Shown here: one piece after another, positions 24,258-31,017 of the stretch
Layout of the letters: the number at the start of each line of letters is the position of its first letter
Numbering within the stretch: position 1 is the first letter of the stretch
Virus record (IMG/VR): IMGVR_UViG_3300032285_000898
Span: 1-35,975 of that record
DNA from: a virus
Reading direction: 5' to 3' (one strand)
DNA: 35,975 nucleotides
The notes under the pieces: model-generated
What the model was told of the DNA's origin: nothing
Database searches by the model: none
Seen by the model: only the letters and a program-made list of their open reading frames with translations
Program-made: the position numbers and the translations under genes

Positions 24258-24674
24258 ATGACAAAATTTATTTTTCCGATTACAAGATTAGAAAATATAA
24301 AAAAAGTAAATCCAGAACTTGCTGATAGTCTTTATTCGATTGGTATAATGATTAATAACTCTCTTGAGGTGAATAGAGAAGATTATTTGAATCTTAAAAA
24401 TAAAAAAACCATACAAGCAAAAGAACCCGGAATAACTCAAAAAGCATCAACACTTGGGAAGTCTTTGATTGAATGGGCGGGAAACAAATTTGCAAGGGTA
24501 GATAAAGAAATTTATAATAAAAGGCTATCTATATGCAGGGAATGTGAGCATTGGGTTGAAAATGGAAATGCTGGATTTGGAAAGTGCAACAAATGTGGTT
24601 GCGGAAGGGGAAAGCTATGGTTGCATCACGAACAATGTCCTATTGAATTATGGGCAAAGGAACCTTTGACATAA
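24258..24674 (+). CDS. Zinc-ribbon protein at the end of the tail operon
   Basis: In 138 residues, the N-terminal half is helical and charged; the C-terminal half has ICRECEHWVENGNAGFGKCN then CGCGRGKLWLHHEQCPIELW, i.e. two CxxC pairs and a final CP. Similar domains follow the fibre genes of other phages. It is likely zinc-binding; the role is unknown. The gene is A+T-rich like its upstream neighbour. Confidence 0.55.
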   Translation: MTKFIFPITRLENIKKVNPELADSLYSIGIMINNSLEVNREDYLNLKNKKTIQAKEPGITQKASTLGKSLIEWAGNKFARVDKEIYNKRLSICRECEHWVENGNAGFGKCNKCGCGRGKLWLHHEQCPIELWAKEPLT

Positions 24675-24684
24675 GGGCAGGGCT

Positions 24685-24858
24685 ATGAACTGGATTACCG
24701 AAAATTTCACAAACAATTTCACAAACATTATGGCCGTGGTGGGTGCAGTCGTGGTTCTTGCTCGCATCATCGTGAAGCTCACCCCTACCCCGGCTGATGA
24801 CTCCGTCCTCGAAAAAGTGGTTTCGGTTCTTAAGACTCTCGGACTTCACATCGACTAA
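24685..24858 (+). CDS. Holin-like small membrane protein
   Basis: This 57-residue protein has an N-terminal polar segment (MNWITENFTNNF), one membrane helix (IMAVVGAVVVLARIIVKL) and a C-terminal amphipathic tail (VLEKVVSVLKTLGLHID). It is placed directly before the spanin-like pair and endolysin, and has the TTGACA leader at 24666 and AGGGCAGGG as ribosome site. Holins of this size have one or two spans and set the time of lysis. The assignment is by context. Confidence 0.6.
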   Translation: MNWITENFTNNFTNIMAVVGAVVVLARIIVKLTPTPADDSVLEKVVSVLKTLGLHID

Positions 24859-25020
24859 ATGATTACTTCAATCCTCGCCGTGATAGCGGGATTGGTTGGT
24901 ATTGGCGGGTGGTGGATTAAAAACAGAGCCAAGACCCGAAGGGAAAGAGACGATGAACAAATTGCCTATCGGCGTTCTCTCCGTGATGCGGAAGTGGACG
25001 CTTGGATTCATCGTAGGTAG
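24859..25020 (+). CDS. Inner-membrane spanin-like protein
   Basis: The 53-residue protein starts immediately after the holin-like stop. It has one N-terminal membrane helix (ITSILAVIAGLVGIGGWWI) followed by a basic, periplasm- or cytoplasm-facing helix (RAKTRRERDDEQIAYRRS). The next gene, a lipoprotein, starts inside it in another frame, the Rz/Rz1 arrangement. It is shorter than lambda Rz (153), so the pairing is uncertain. Confidence 0.5.
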   Translation: MITSILAVIAGLVGIGGWWIKNRAKTRRERDDEQIAYRRSLRDAEVDAWIHRR

Positions 25021-25234
25021 TTGCCTAGCTGGGTGCGCCACGACCCGGCCTTACGACATTGGGCAAACGCCACATCAAGACTCGATCTCGGACTTCATCC
25101 AAAGGTGGGACAAGCTCGACCGAACCCACGCCACAAAAAACGAATACCGGGAACTCTATGCCCAGACGCTTAAGGCGTTATCTCGATCAATGGAAGAAAC
25201 AGAACGATGCAGGGCGAGGCTTGAGGCACAATGA
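24953..25234 (+). CDS. Outer-membrane spanin-like lipoprotein
   Basis: From ATG 24953 the protein is 93 residues and has a signal sequence ending in a classical lipobox, SCLAGC, with the cysteine at residue 28. The mature part (about 66 residues) is helical and ends EETERCRARLEAQ. ATG 24986 would give a tighter signal peptide (MRKWTLGFIVG) but has no ribosome site; 24953 has a GGGAAAGAG upstream. Its overlap with the previous membrane gene and closeness to the endolysin support a spanin role in disrupting the outer membrane. Confidence 0.6.
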   Translation: MNKLPIGVLSVMRKWTLGFIVGSCLAGCATTRPYDIGQTPHQDSISDFIQRWDKLDRTHATKNEYRELYAQTLKALSRSMEETERCRARLEAQ

Positions 25235-25725
25235 CACTAAAGGAAGCGGCGGAGCGTTCTAGGGGGCATATAGAGCGATTAGAGCCTATTTTTGGGGCGA
25301 GAGTGGCAAAGTGGTATTCGGAACTGCTCGACAAGAAAATCCCTGCTTTGATTTACTGCTCGACCCGCACTCCAGAGGAGCAAGAAGAACTTTACGCTCA
25401 AGGTAGAACCAAGCCCGGAACAAAGGTTACAAACGCTAGAGGCATTCCAGCCCAATCCTTGCATATTGGAGGCCACGCTATCGACTTTGTCCCCTTGGCT
25501 CGAACTCCCACCGGGGACTACATCGCCTCTTGGGATGATCATAGCACATACGCTATTTGCCAAAAAATTGCAGAAAAACACGGCTTGCGTCATCTGGATT
25601 GGGAGGAACCTCATTTAGAAGATTCGACCATTTCTGGGTGGAGAGAATTGGTTTCTCCCCAAAAAGAAGAAGTGAAAACAAAAAAGATTTCTCTCGTAAA
25701 TAAAAAGCCTTGGTCTAGCAGATAA
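25231..25725 (+). CDS. Endolysin, M15 peptidase family
   Basis: In 164 residues the protein has the metal site of M15 D-Ala-D-Ala or L-Ala-D-Glu peptidases: SLHIGGHAIDF gives H78 and D85, and PHLE gives H128 with the acidic WEE before it. These enzymes cut peptide bridges of peptidoglycan. The preceding helical part includes RTPEEQEELYAQGRT, also typical. No signal peptide is seen, so export depends on the holin. The last 20 residues are lysine-rich. It starts through an ATGA overlap. Confidence 0.88.
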   Translation: MTLKEAAERSRGHIERLEPIFGARVAKWYSELLDKKIPALIYCSTRTPEEQEELYAQGRTKPGTKVTNARGIPAQSLHIGGHAIDFVPLARTPTGDYIASWDDHSTYAICQKIAEKHGLRHLDWEEPHLEDSTISGWRELVSPQKEEVKTKKISLVNKKPWSSR

Positions 25726-25728
25726 GGG

Positions 25729-26094
25729 ATGACATCTGCGAGTGTTGTGCCGTCCAAACAAAAGTTTTTCAACAAAAAACATCTTCATCATTTAACTCAA
25801 ATTCAAGCCGCCACTTGCGAGGCATTGGAACGCAAATACACGGCTGGGGTCGAAGCCTACAAAACAAACTTGTGGGAGATGCCAGCAATGCGAATGGTCG
25901 AGGAGGGCATCAATGAGGCAGTCGATCAGATAACTTATTTGATGTCGTTACGTCAATCCATGAAAGTGATATGTGCTTTAGCCCACGAAGGAATGACCGA
26001 TCTCGAACTGACAAATCCCAAGGCTAGGGAATGTTGCCAACTTATTTACACTTCATTAACTGGCGATAGAAATAAGCCTAGTGAAAACGATTAA
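25729..26094 (+). CDS. MazG-like nucleotide pyrophosphohydrolase candidate
   Basis: The 121-residue protein is all-helical, with RKYTAGVEAYKTNLWEMPAM followed by VEEGINEAVDQITYLMSLR. The E..E...D spacing resembles the metal site of MazG-type enzymes that hydrolyse NTPs to NMPs. Similar small phage proteins are common. No second MazG helix repeat is evident, so the match is partial. It follows the endolysin with three bases between. Confidence 0.5.
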   Translation: MTSASVVPSKQKFFNKKHLHHLTQIQAATCEALERKYTAGVEAYKTNLWEMPAMRMVEEGINEAVDQITYLMSLRQSMKVICALAHEGMTDLELTNPKARECCQLIYTSLTGDRNKPSEND

Positions 26095-26824
26095 ATTTGT
26101 AGCGTGTGGAGACATCCACGGAAATGAGCAATGCCCTAAAAGCGTTAAGGCTTTATTGGCGTTTTGCAAAGACTTCAAACCAGATTTAGTGGTTTGCATT
26201 GGGGACTTATGGGATTTCAAAGCCATCCGCAAAGGAGCCGGGGACGAAGAACAAGCATCGAGTTTGCAAGAGGATTGGGATTGTGGGGAGGAGTTTATCA
26301 GGGAGTTCTTTGCATTTGGAGAGGAGCGAATCTTTCTTCGGGGCAATCACGATGAACGCCTATGGGATTTAGCCAAGAATACATCTAGCGGGATTTGTAG
26401 GGATTACGCCAACTCTGGCATTGAGAATGTAGAAAGCATAATGAAGGAAACGAGGGCAAAGATGTTTCCCTACGATTCCATTCACGGAGTTTATACTTGC
26501 GGGAGTCTTTCGTTTGTTCACGGCTACGGCCATGCAATGCACGGAGCCAAGCAACACTCGGATGCCTATGGGAATGTTCTATTCGGCCACACTCACGCCA
26601 TTGATTATTTCCGTAGCGTTTCACACGACTTGCGGGAAGCGTGGAATATCGGATGTCTTTCCGAACTTGGGCCTACCTACAATCGCTCGCAAATGCGCCG
26701 CCTTCGTTGGCAGAACGGATGGGCTTTTGGAATGATTCACTTGGCAGAGAAAAGCCACGATGTTTTCCAAGCCAAAAGGAGGAACGGAAAGTTCACTCTG
26801 CCTACTGCAATTAAATCCTTTTAG
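26081..26824 (+). CDS. Calcineurin-like metallophosphoesterase
   Basis: The 247-residue enzyme shows the full motif series: GDIHG (10-14), GDLWD (41-45), GNHDE (88-92), HGYGH (147-151) and GHTHA (169-173), which ligate two metals. The family cleaves phosphate esters, including nucleic-acid ends and cyclic nucleotides; the substrate here is unknown. A GTG start overlaps the previous gene by 14 bases. It could act on DNA ends or on host signalling nucleotides; neither can be read from sequence. Confidence 0.85.
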   Translation: MKTIKFVACGDIHGNEQCPKSVKALLAFCKDFKPDLVVCIGDLWDFKAIRKGAGDEEQASSLQEDWDCGEEFIREFFAFGEERIFLRGNHDERLWDLAKNTSSGICRDYANSGIENVESIMKETRAKMFPYDSIHGVYTCGSLSFVHGYGHAMHGAKQHSDAYGNVLFGHTHAIDYFRSVSHDLREAWNIGCLSELGPTYNRSQMRRLRWQNGWAFGMIHLAEKSHDVFQAKRRNGKFTLPTAIKSF

Positions 26825-26827
26825 TTT

Positions 26828-27112
26828 ATGAGAGACAGGAAATGGAATAAACCAATCAGAGGAGAATGGGCATCTGCATTAGAAAGTTACATTTCAATGC
26901 AAGCAGAGGTTGTTCCTCCCGGTTGGAAAAGAGTTACAGAAACCCTGCAAGCGATGGGACTTAAATCCATTGGTAGCGGTTCACGCTCCAAGATGCTTAC
27001 AGATATGGTCGAGAATAAAATTTTAGAAAGAAAACAATTCAGAGTGCCAGATTTAAGTGGTCGAAGATTGATGCCCATTGACCACTATCGCCTAGTTCCC
27101 AAGGGCAAATAA
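26828..27112 (+). CDS. Small winged-helix-like protein
   Basis: This 94-residue protein has ESYISMQAEVVPPGWKRVTE, then a helix LKSIGSGSRSKMLTDMVENK and a wing-like hairpin ILERKQFRVPDLSGRRL. It looks like a DNA-binding fold of the winged-helix kind. It is the last gene before the inverted-repeat region, a good place for a regulator. An AAATCCT motif ends eight bases upstream. Confidence 0.5.
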   Translation: MRDRKWNKPIRGEWASALESYISMQAEVVPPGWKRVTETLQAMGLKSIGSGSRSKMLTDMVENKILERKQFRVPDLSGRRLMPIDHYRLVPKGK

Positions 27113-27138
27113 CCCAATATCAAGCACTTGCATAAGCC

Positions 27139-27181
27139 CATATTAGGACATCTTATAGGCACCATTAGCCTATTTAATATG
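27139..27181. promoter_or_regulatory. Bipartite inverted repeat between late and early regions
   Basis: CATATTA (27139-27145) pairs with TAATATG (27175-27181), and inside it ATAGGC (27155-27160) pairs with GCCTAT (27168-27173) around a seven-base loop. No T-run follows. It lies in a 115-base gap that divides the lysis/late genes from the early region, so an operator or a transcript processing site is plausible. A TTGACT at 27194-27199 with TAGAGT at 27216 could be a weak promoter, but the start codon would be very close. Confidence 0.45.
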
Positions 27182-27227
27182 TTCAACAACCGCTTGACTT
27201 AACATCAATAATGAATAGAGTGTGGGT

Positions 27228-27437
27228 ATGCAAACAACCACCCTCCGTGACTTACAGAAGTTCGATAACCTTGTAGAAGATTTCCTTAATCCTAGCGACA
27301 AAACTCCATCGCCAATCGGAGAGCTTTTCCGGAAGGGTAAGAAAGTTTTTTATGCCATCTTTGATGGCATTTACTACGAGGCTCCTTCCGCACTTCAAGT
27401 TGCCCAGAAGCTCGCCACGAAACACATCGGCAAATAA
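27228..27437 (+). CDS. Hypothetical early protein, 69 residues
   Basis: From ATG 27228 the protein reads MQTTTLRDLQKFDNLVED at the start, then a small beta part KKVFYAIFDGIYYEAPSALQ and a helix. I do not recognise it. It is the first gene after the inverted repeat. A GTG at 27222 would add two residues. It ends directly in an ACCAACCAA leader for the next gene. Confidence 0.55.
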   Translation: MQTTTLRDLQKFDNLVEDFLNPSDKTPSPIGELFRKGKKVFYAIFDGIYYEAPSALQVAQKLATKHIGK

Positions 27438-27461
27438 CCAACCAAGAAAGGAACACACACA

Positions 27462-27758
27462 ATGACCACAACCCCAACATTTAAAACAAGCAAGTCAGTC
27501 TGGAATCTTTCAGACCGGGTGGAGCATTTAGGAGTAAGAATTGAGCAAGACGATTCAACCATTGCCGCTTTTCTTCCCAGAGGAAAAGTTTTTGAGGTAA
27601 ATAGCAAAGCTTTTTTAATTACCCGCTATACCAATACTGCCGGACAAAGCTGGTTATATTGGGCAATTTATACTTTAGAAGGAGACATTAGACTAGGAAT
27701 CAGAGATGCAGACGAGCAAGAATTACAAGAATATGACCACTCAAACGGAGCCGACTAA
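27462..27758 (+). CDS. Hypothetical early protein, 98 residues
   Basis: The beta-rich protein contains VWNLSDRVEHLGVRIEQDDS, an FLPRGKVFEVNSKAFLITRY segment and WLYWAIYTLEGD. No motif is recognised. It has a clear leader: ACCAACCAA at 27437-27445 and AAAGGAA before ATG. It ends in acidic residues. Confidence 0.6.
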   Translation: MTTTPTFKTSKSVWNLSDRVEHLGVRIEQDDSTIAAFLPRGKVFEVNSKAFLITRYTNTAGQSWLYWAIYTLEGDIRLGIRDADEQELQEYDHSNGAD

Positions 27759-27783
27759 ACCAAACAAACAAAGGAGCCACACA

Positions 27784-27951
27784 ATGCAAACAACCTACAC
27801 AATCATAAATCACAACAACTATTCACACCAAGACTTCTCCACACCCGAAGAAGCCAAGTTGAATTTAGATGGCCCGGAGTGTGAACTTCGGGTTTGTTAT
27901 GTAGACGGAACCTACGAAGTCATAGTCCCCCAAACCAAATACAAAGTCTAA
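27784..27951 (+). CDS. Hypothetical early protein, 55 residues
   Basis: This short protein (MQTTYTIINHNNYSHQDFST at the start, then ECELRVCYVDGTYEVIV) has three strands and one short helix. The ATG at 27784 follows AAAGGAG nine bases upstream; the longer frame from 27706 lies inside the previous gene and is not used. Function unknown. Confidence 0.6.
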   Translation: MQTTYTIINHNNYSHQDFSTPEEAKLNLDGPECELRVCYVDGTYEVIVPQTKYKV

Positions 27952-27974
27952 ACCAACCAAAAAGGAACCACGAA

Positions 27975-28073
27975 ATGAAAAACGAACAACTCATAACCGG
28001 AATCTGCATCGGCTTTATCGCCGGGTGTATCTTGGCGATGGTCTGCATCACAATTATGGCGGAGTTAATTTAA
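27975..28073 (+). CDS. 32-residue membrane peptide
   Basis: The peptide is a single hydrophobic helix after a short polar start: MKNEQLITGICIGFIAGCIL, then AMVCITIMAELI. It has its own leader with ACCAACCAA (27952-27960) and AAAGGAACC before ATG, so translation is likely. Three cysteines lie in the helix. Role unknown. Confidence 0.6.
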   Translation: MKNEQLITGICIGFIAGCILAMVCITIMAELI

Positions 28074-28110
28074 GCTAGACAAACCAACCCCATACCCCAA
28101 CCTAATCACA

Positions 28111-28656
28111 ATGACATCCTACCCGGCACGACCGATGGCTTGCGATGCCCCAGCTTGGAACGAGTGCTACTCGGACTTTCACATCGAGCCAAAGTTCAAT
28201 GGCTGGCGCATTTTGGTAGATCAAGAGTTCGGTCAAGTCTGGAACCGCAAGGGGCAACGCTCAACGCTCGAAGCCCCGGTGCTGGAACGCATCAAGAACG
28301 CAAACATCAACTCTCGGTGGATTGATGGGGAGTGGCTAGGACAACGCACAAAGTCTGGTGCTGGTAGCTTCATTGTGATTGATGCTTGTGAGTCGTTGCC
28401 TTATGTGGAACGCCGCAAGCTCTTTGAGCATCTGGATGTGGCTACATTCTCCCCACGCTCAAATGCTTTGATGCGTATGCCAAACCTTACTCATTCAAAA
28501 CTTCGTGCTTGTTGGGACGAGATGGAGTTTCAAAACAACAAGGCTGGGGAGACAATCTTCGAGGGCTTTGTTATGAAGAAAGACAGCAAGTATCCTTGGG
28601 TCAAGAATCCATCCTACTTTTCCCCGGAATGGCAGAAGATGAGGATTCGCTCGTGA
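28111..28656 (+). CDS. Minimal ATP-dependent ligase-type adenylation domain
   Basis: This 181-residue protein contains the nucleotidyltransferase motifs of ATP ligases: motif I EPKFNGWR with the adenylated Lys28, motif III IDGEW (71-75), motif IIIa FIVIDA (87-92), motif IV EGFVMKK (151-157) and motif V WQKMRIR (174-180). The usual Asp of KxDG is Asn. The chain ends right after motif V, so it lacks the OB-fold domain needed by normal ligases, and it has no N-terminal DNA-binding part. Either it is a stripped-down ligase that needs a partner, or it adenylates something else. Confidence 0.7.
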   Translation: MTSYPARPMACDAPAWNECYSDFHIEPKFNGWRILVDQEFGQVWNRKGQRSTLEAPVLERIKNANINSRWIDGEWLGQRTKSGAGSFIVIDACESLPYVERRKLFEHLDVATFSPRSNALMRMPNLTHSKLRACWDEMEFQNNKAGETIFEGFVMKKDSKYPWVKNPSYFSPEWQKMRIRS

Positions 28657-28874
28657 CATTCTTTCTTGTCTGCTTTCTTGTGCTTCTTGTTTGCCGCACG
28701 GCATACGCTTTTGCCAAGCATTTAGATCGCCAAGAGCTAGAGCGTAAGAAATTTTACTTGGCCTTGGCCGAGGACTTGCAACGGCTGGACAATATGATTG
28801 TACAAGGCAATAAGCCACAACCCAAAGAGCCACGCATCACAACATTTAATAAACGCTGGGCGGGTCGCAACTGA
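28653..28874 (+). CDS. Small single-span membrane protein
   Basis: From GTG 28653 (GTGA overlap with the ligase gene; GAGGA seven bases upstream) the protein has 73 residues: a membrane helix at the start (TFFLVCFLVLLVCRTAYAF) and then a charged cytoplasmic helix (RQELERKKFYLALAEDLQRL). Function unknown. A longer reading from 28509 would lie inside the ligase gene. Confidence 0.55.
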   Translation: MTFFLVCFLVLLVCRTAYAFAKHLDRQELERKKFYLALAEDLQRLDNMIVQGNKPQPKEPRITTFNKRWAGRN

Positions 28875-29230
28875 TGAAACCCTCCACCAAGTTTGAACTG
28901 CTATGGCGTTCCATAGGTGGTGGAATTTTAGAAAAAGAATATAAGTTTCATCCGATTCGCAAGTGGAGGTTTGATTACTTTCATAAGTCTGGGGTAGCAG
29001 TCGAATTGGAGGGGGCGATTTTTACTGGTGGTCGCCATACGAGGGGAGCCGGGTTCCTTAAAGATATGGAGAAATATAACGAGGCCGCAAGCCGAGGCAT
29101 CCTAGTGTTTCGTGTGCCGTCCCATAAGATCACGGCTGAATGGCTCCGACCAATTCACGCAACCATAAGTAAGGGTGGGTCGATGGCATACAATGTTTTA
29201 CTAAACCAAATCAAAAAGGGAATTAAATGA
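28874..29230 (+). CDS. PD-(D/E)XK nuclease of a phage family
   Basis: In 118 residues the protein shows EYKFHPIRKWRFDYFHKSG, VAVELEGAIFTGGRHTRGAG and LKDMEKYNEAASRGILVFRV. The D of FDYF and the E-x-E of VELEG fit a PD-(D/E)XK active site, and the GRHTRG loop with following helix is constant in this phage nuclease group. It may cut branched DNA or act in replication/recombination. The two flanking genes overlap its ends. Confidence 0.72.
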   Translation: MKPSTKFELLWRSIGGGILEKEYKFHPIRKWRFDYFHKSGVAVELEGAIFTGGRHTRGAGFLKDMEKYNEAASRGILVFRVPSHKITAEWLRPIHATISKGGSMAYNVLLNQIKKGIK

Positions 29231-29442
29231 GTCAAGAAGAACTGCCTACTTTTTGGTATGAAGAACCAGCCAACAAGAAGCGACCCGGTGAAACTACCGA
29301 TCAATGGATTGTGCGATTGTTTGGCCCCATTCCAGATACAGAGTTTGATTCAAGAAATGATTTTAGGAGCTTAAACTTACCAGAAACAAAGAAAGAAAAT
29401 GCCGAAGGCTTTGGCGTTTTCGATTACAAAGACAAAGAATAA
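29227..29442 (+). CDS. Hypothetical early protein, 71 residues
   Basis: The acidic protein (LPTFWYEEPANKKRPGETTD, then IVRLFGPIPDTEFDSRND) starts via an ATGA overlap with the nuclease gene. It has no recognised motif. It ends at the ACCAACCAA leader of the next gene. Confidence 0.55.
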   Translation: MSQEELPTFWYEEPANKKRPGETTDQWIVRLFGPIPDTEFDSRNDFRSLNLPETKKENAEGFGVFDYKDKE

Positions 29443-29463
29443 CCAACCAATAAAGGAGAACCA

Positions 29464-30249
29464 ATGAGTGATAATCAGTTAGCAGTTCAGAACAATGGAG
29501 TATTAAACATTAGGCAAGCATCGGATGTTGCCGGAGCTTGTCGTGCAATCGTAATGGGAACCAGCCAACGCATAGGCCAAAAGGATTATGTGCGTGTAGA
29601 GGGCTGGCAAGCTATTGCAGTAGCTCACGGATGCGTAGCAAGTGCCAGAGATGTTGAGCGTCTTGAAGATGGCTATCGGTGCATCGGTGAGGTAAAGCGA
29701 ATGGACAACGGCCAAGTTATTTCTCAAGCCGAGGGATTTCTTGGTAATGATGAGCCCATGTGGGAAAAGCGTCCCACTTATGCCAAGCGAGCTATGTGCC
29801 AGACAAGAGCGATCAGTCGTGCTTGCCGCTCTGCTTTTGCTCATATTGTGGTTATGATTGATGGGAATCTATCGACAACGCCAGCCGAGGAAGTTCCACA
29901 CGGAGGTTTCCAAGACATCAACACGGACAAATACGAAGCACCAATCAAAGCCCCAGAGAAGTTTGCCGAAAAGATTGTGGCCCAAGTAACCAATGAAAAG
30001 CTCGGTGGCGCAAGGGATATGGTGCTTAACTTTGGAAAGCACAAAGGCTCTACCTTGCGGGAGATCGCCGCATTCCCTAGCGGCAAGGGCTTGGACTATT
30101 TGGATTGGTTGGCCAAGCAAGAACTGAAACCCGGTAAGGATGGCAAGCCGTTCAAGAACGACATCATCCGAAACGAGATAATCCGTGAAATCTTGCTCGA
30201 AGCAGAAGCAGTAACAAAGGAGAATCCCGATGACCAAATTCCTTTCTGA
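29464..30249 (+). CDS. Recombination-type protein with C-terminal DUF3820-like domain
   Basis: Of 261 residues, the first 150 read as a conserved phage protein (VRVEGWQAIAVAHGC, then RPTYAKRAMCQTRAISRACR, then STTPAEEVP), with an alternation that resembles single-strand annealing proteins such as Erf/Rad52 types; this link is inference. Residues 185-220 hold a second module, NFGKHKGSTLREIAA with YLDWLAKQEL, as in DUF3820 domains attached to nucleases. The leader is the best early one: ACCAACCAA then AAAGGAG. Confidence 0.55.
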   Translation: MSDNQLAVQNNGVLNIRQASDVAGACRAIVMGTSQRIGQKDYVRVEGWQAIAVAHGCVASARDVERLEDGYRCIGEVKRMDNGQVISQAEGFLGNDEPMWEKRPTYAKRAMCQTRAISRACRSAFAHIVVMIDGNLSTTPAEEVPHGGFQDINTDKYEAPIKAPEKFAEKIVAQVTNEKLGGARDMVLNFGKHKGSTLREIAAFPSGKGLDYLDWLAKQELKPGKDGKPFKNDIIRNEIIREILLEAEAVTKENPDDQIPF

Positions 30250-30454
30250 CGCAACAGAAACCATCGGCTCGCAAATGTTGGGCGAAATCCCAAACATCTT
30301 GCGGGAGAACTTTGCAAAGGTAGGCGAGTTGGAACGCAATCGTTGTGCCGAACTGGTTCAACAGATTGCCGATTCAACCGAAGATCAAGTAATTAAGGAT
30401 GTTCTTAATGATGTAGTCCTAGCGATAAGGAGGCTCCAAAATGTCCGCTATTGA
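30230..30454 (+). CDS. Hypothetical small helical protein
   Basis: The 74-residue protein (MTKFLSDATETIGSQMLGE, then RCAELVQQIADSTEDQVIKD) is predicted all-helical. It overlaps the previous gene by 20 bases and has an AAAGGAG before its start. Role unknown; possibly an accessory subunit of the preceding protein. Confidence 0.55.
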   Translation: MTKFLSDATETIGSQMLGEIPNILRENFAKVGELERNRCAELVQQIADSTEDQVIKDVLNDVVLAIRRLQNVRY

Positions 30455-30662
30455 AATTGATGTCCCTATAACCAAATGGTCAATGCTGGTTTGGAAAAAT
30501 ACAAAGGAGTTGCCAAAAGAAAATGAAAGAGTTCTTATGGATATTGATGGTGAGGTGCTTGGTGGTCGCTTCGTCTGCGGTCAGTTTGTTTCTAAAAGCT
30601 GGGACGAAGCTGAATCGAATGTTCGGATGTGGGCATCGTGGCCTAAAGCACCCAAATGGTAA
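30441..30662 (+). CDS. DUF551-like small protein
   Basis: In 73 residues it has the pattern ELPKENERVLMDIDGEVLGG, then FVCGQFVS, and the ending VRMWASWPKAP. This is the DUF551 layout, a small beta protein common in phages, of unknown function. The ends overlap both neighbours. The next gene starts inside it at 30656. Confidence 0.6.
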   Translation: MSAIEIDVPITKWSMLVWKNTKELPKENERVLMDIDGEVLGGRFVCGQFVSKSWDEAESNVRMWASWPKAPKW

Positions 30663-30811
30663 CTTTCCTTTTATACATCGCCAAGAGTTTGTGGGCGGCG
30701 TTCATTATGGGCATTGGCTTATTCGCCGCATTTCTCACGGGTTTGTTTGTGTGCGAGATATTGCTGGATTTGGTAAAAGACTTAATTGAAAGGATTAAAA
30801 AAAATAAATGA
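30656..30811 (+). CDS. 51-residue membrane protein
   Basis: This short gene starts seven bases before the DUF551-like stop (ATGGTAA) and ends in an ATGA overlap with the next gene. The protein is hydrophobic over its first 35 residues (MVTFLLYIAKSLWAAFIMGI, GLFAAFLTGLFVCEILL) and ends lysine-rich (KDLIERIKKNK), so it likely spans the membrane once or twice. Function unknown. Confidence 0.55.
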   Translation: MVTFLLYIAKSLWAAFIMGIGLFAAFLTGLFVCEILLDLVKDLIERIKKNK

Positions 30812-31017
30812 GCGTTAAGCGTCTATTGTTGGTGGATGAGTTCCACCGGGTTGTAAGCAAAAGGTTGAAGGAATTGTTCAAGGACTTCGATCACGCAAAG
30901 CGAGAAAACTATAAAGACATTGTGAATCACCTAGATTATTCCCATCGTATCACTAAAGAGCTATTGGAACGAGCGAAGAAATACCAGAAGCGAGATTTAG
31001 AGGCCAAGAAGAAATGA
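30808..31017 (+). CDS. Hypothetical basic helical protein
   Basis: The 69-residue protein (MSVKRLLLVDEFHRVVSKRL, then KDIVNHLDYSHRITKELLER) is basic and helical, ending in KKYQKRDLEAKKK. It is coupled by ATGA to its neighbours on both sides. Immediately upstream of the replication initiator, it may assist replication; this is inference. Confidence 0.5.
   Translation: MSVKRLLLVDEFHRVVSKRLKELFKDFDHAKRENYKDIVNHLDYSHRITKELLERAKKYQKRDLEAKKK

Noticed and set aside
27194-27221. Promoter TTGACT / TAGAGT before the first early gene
   Set aside because: The -10 is poor and transcription would begin at or after the start codon; kept only as a note.
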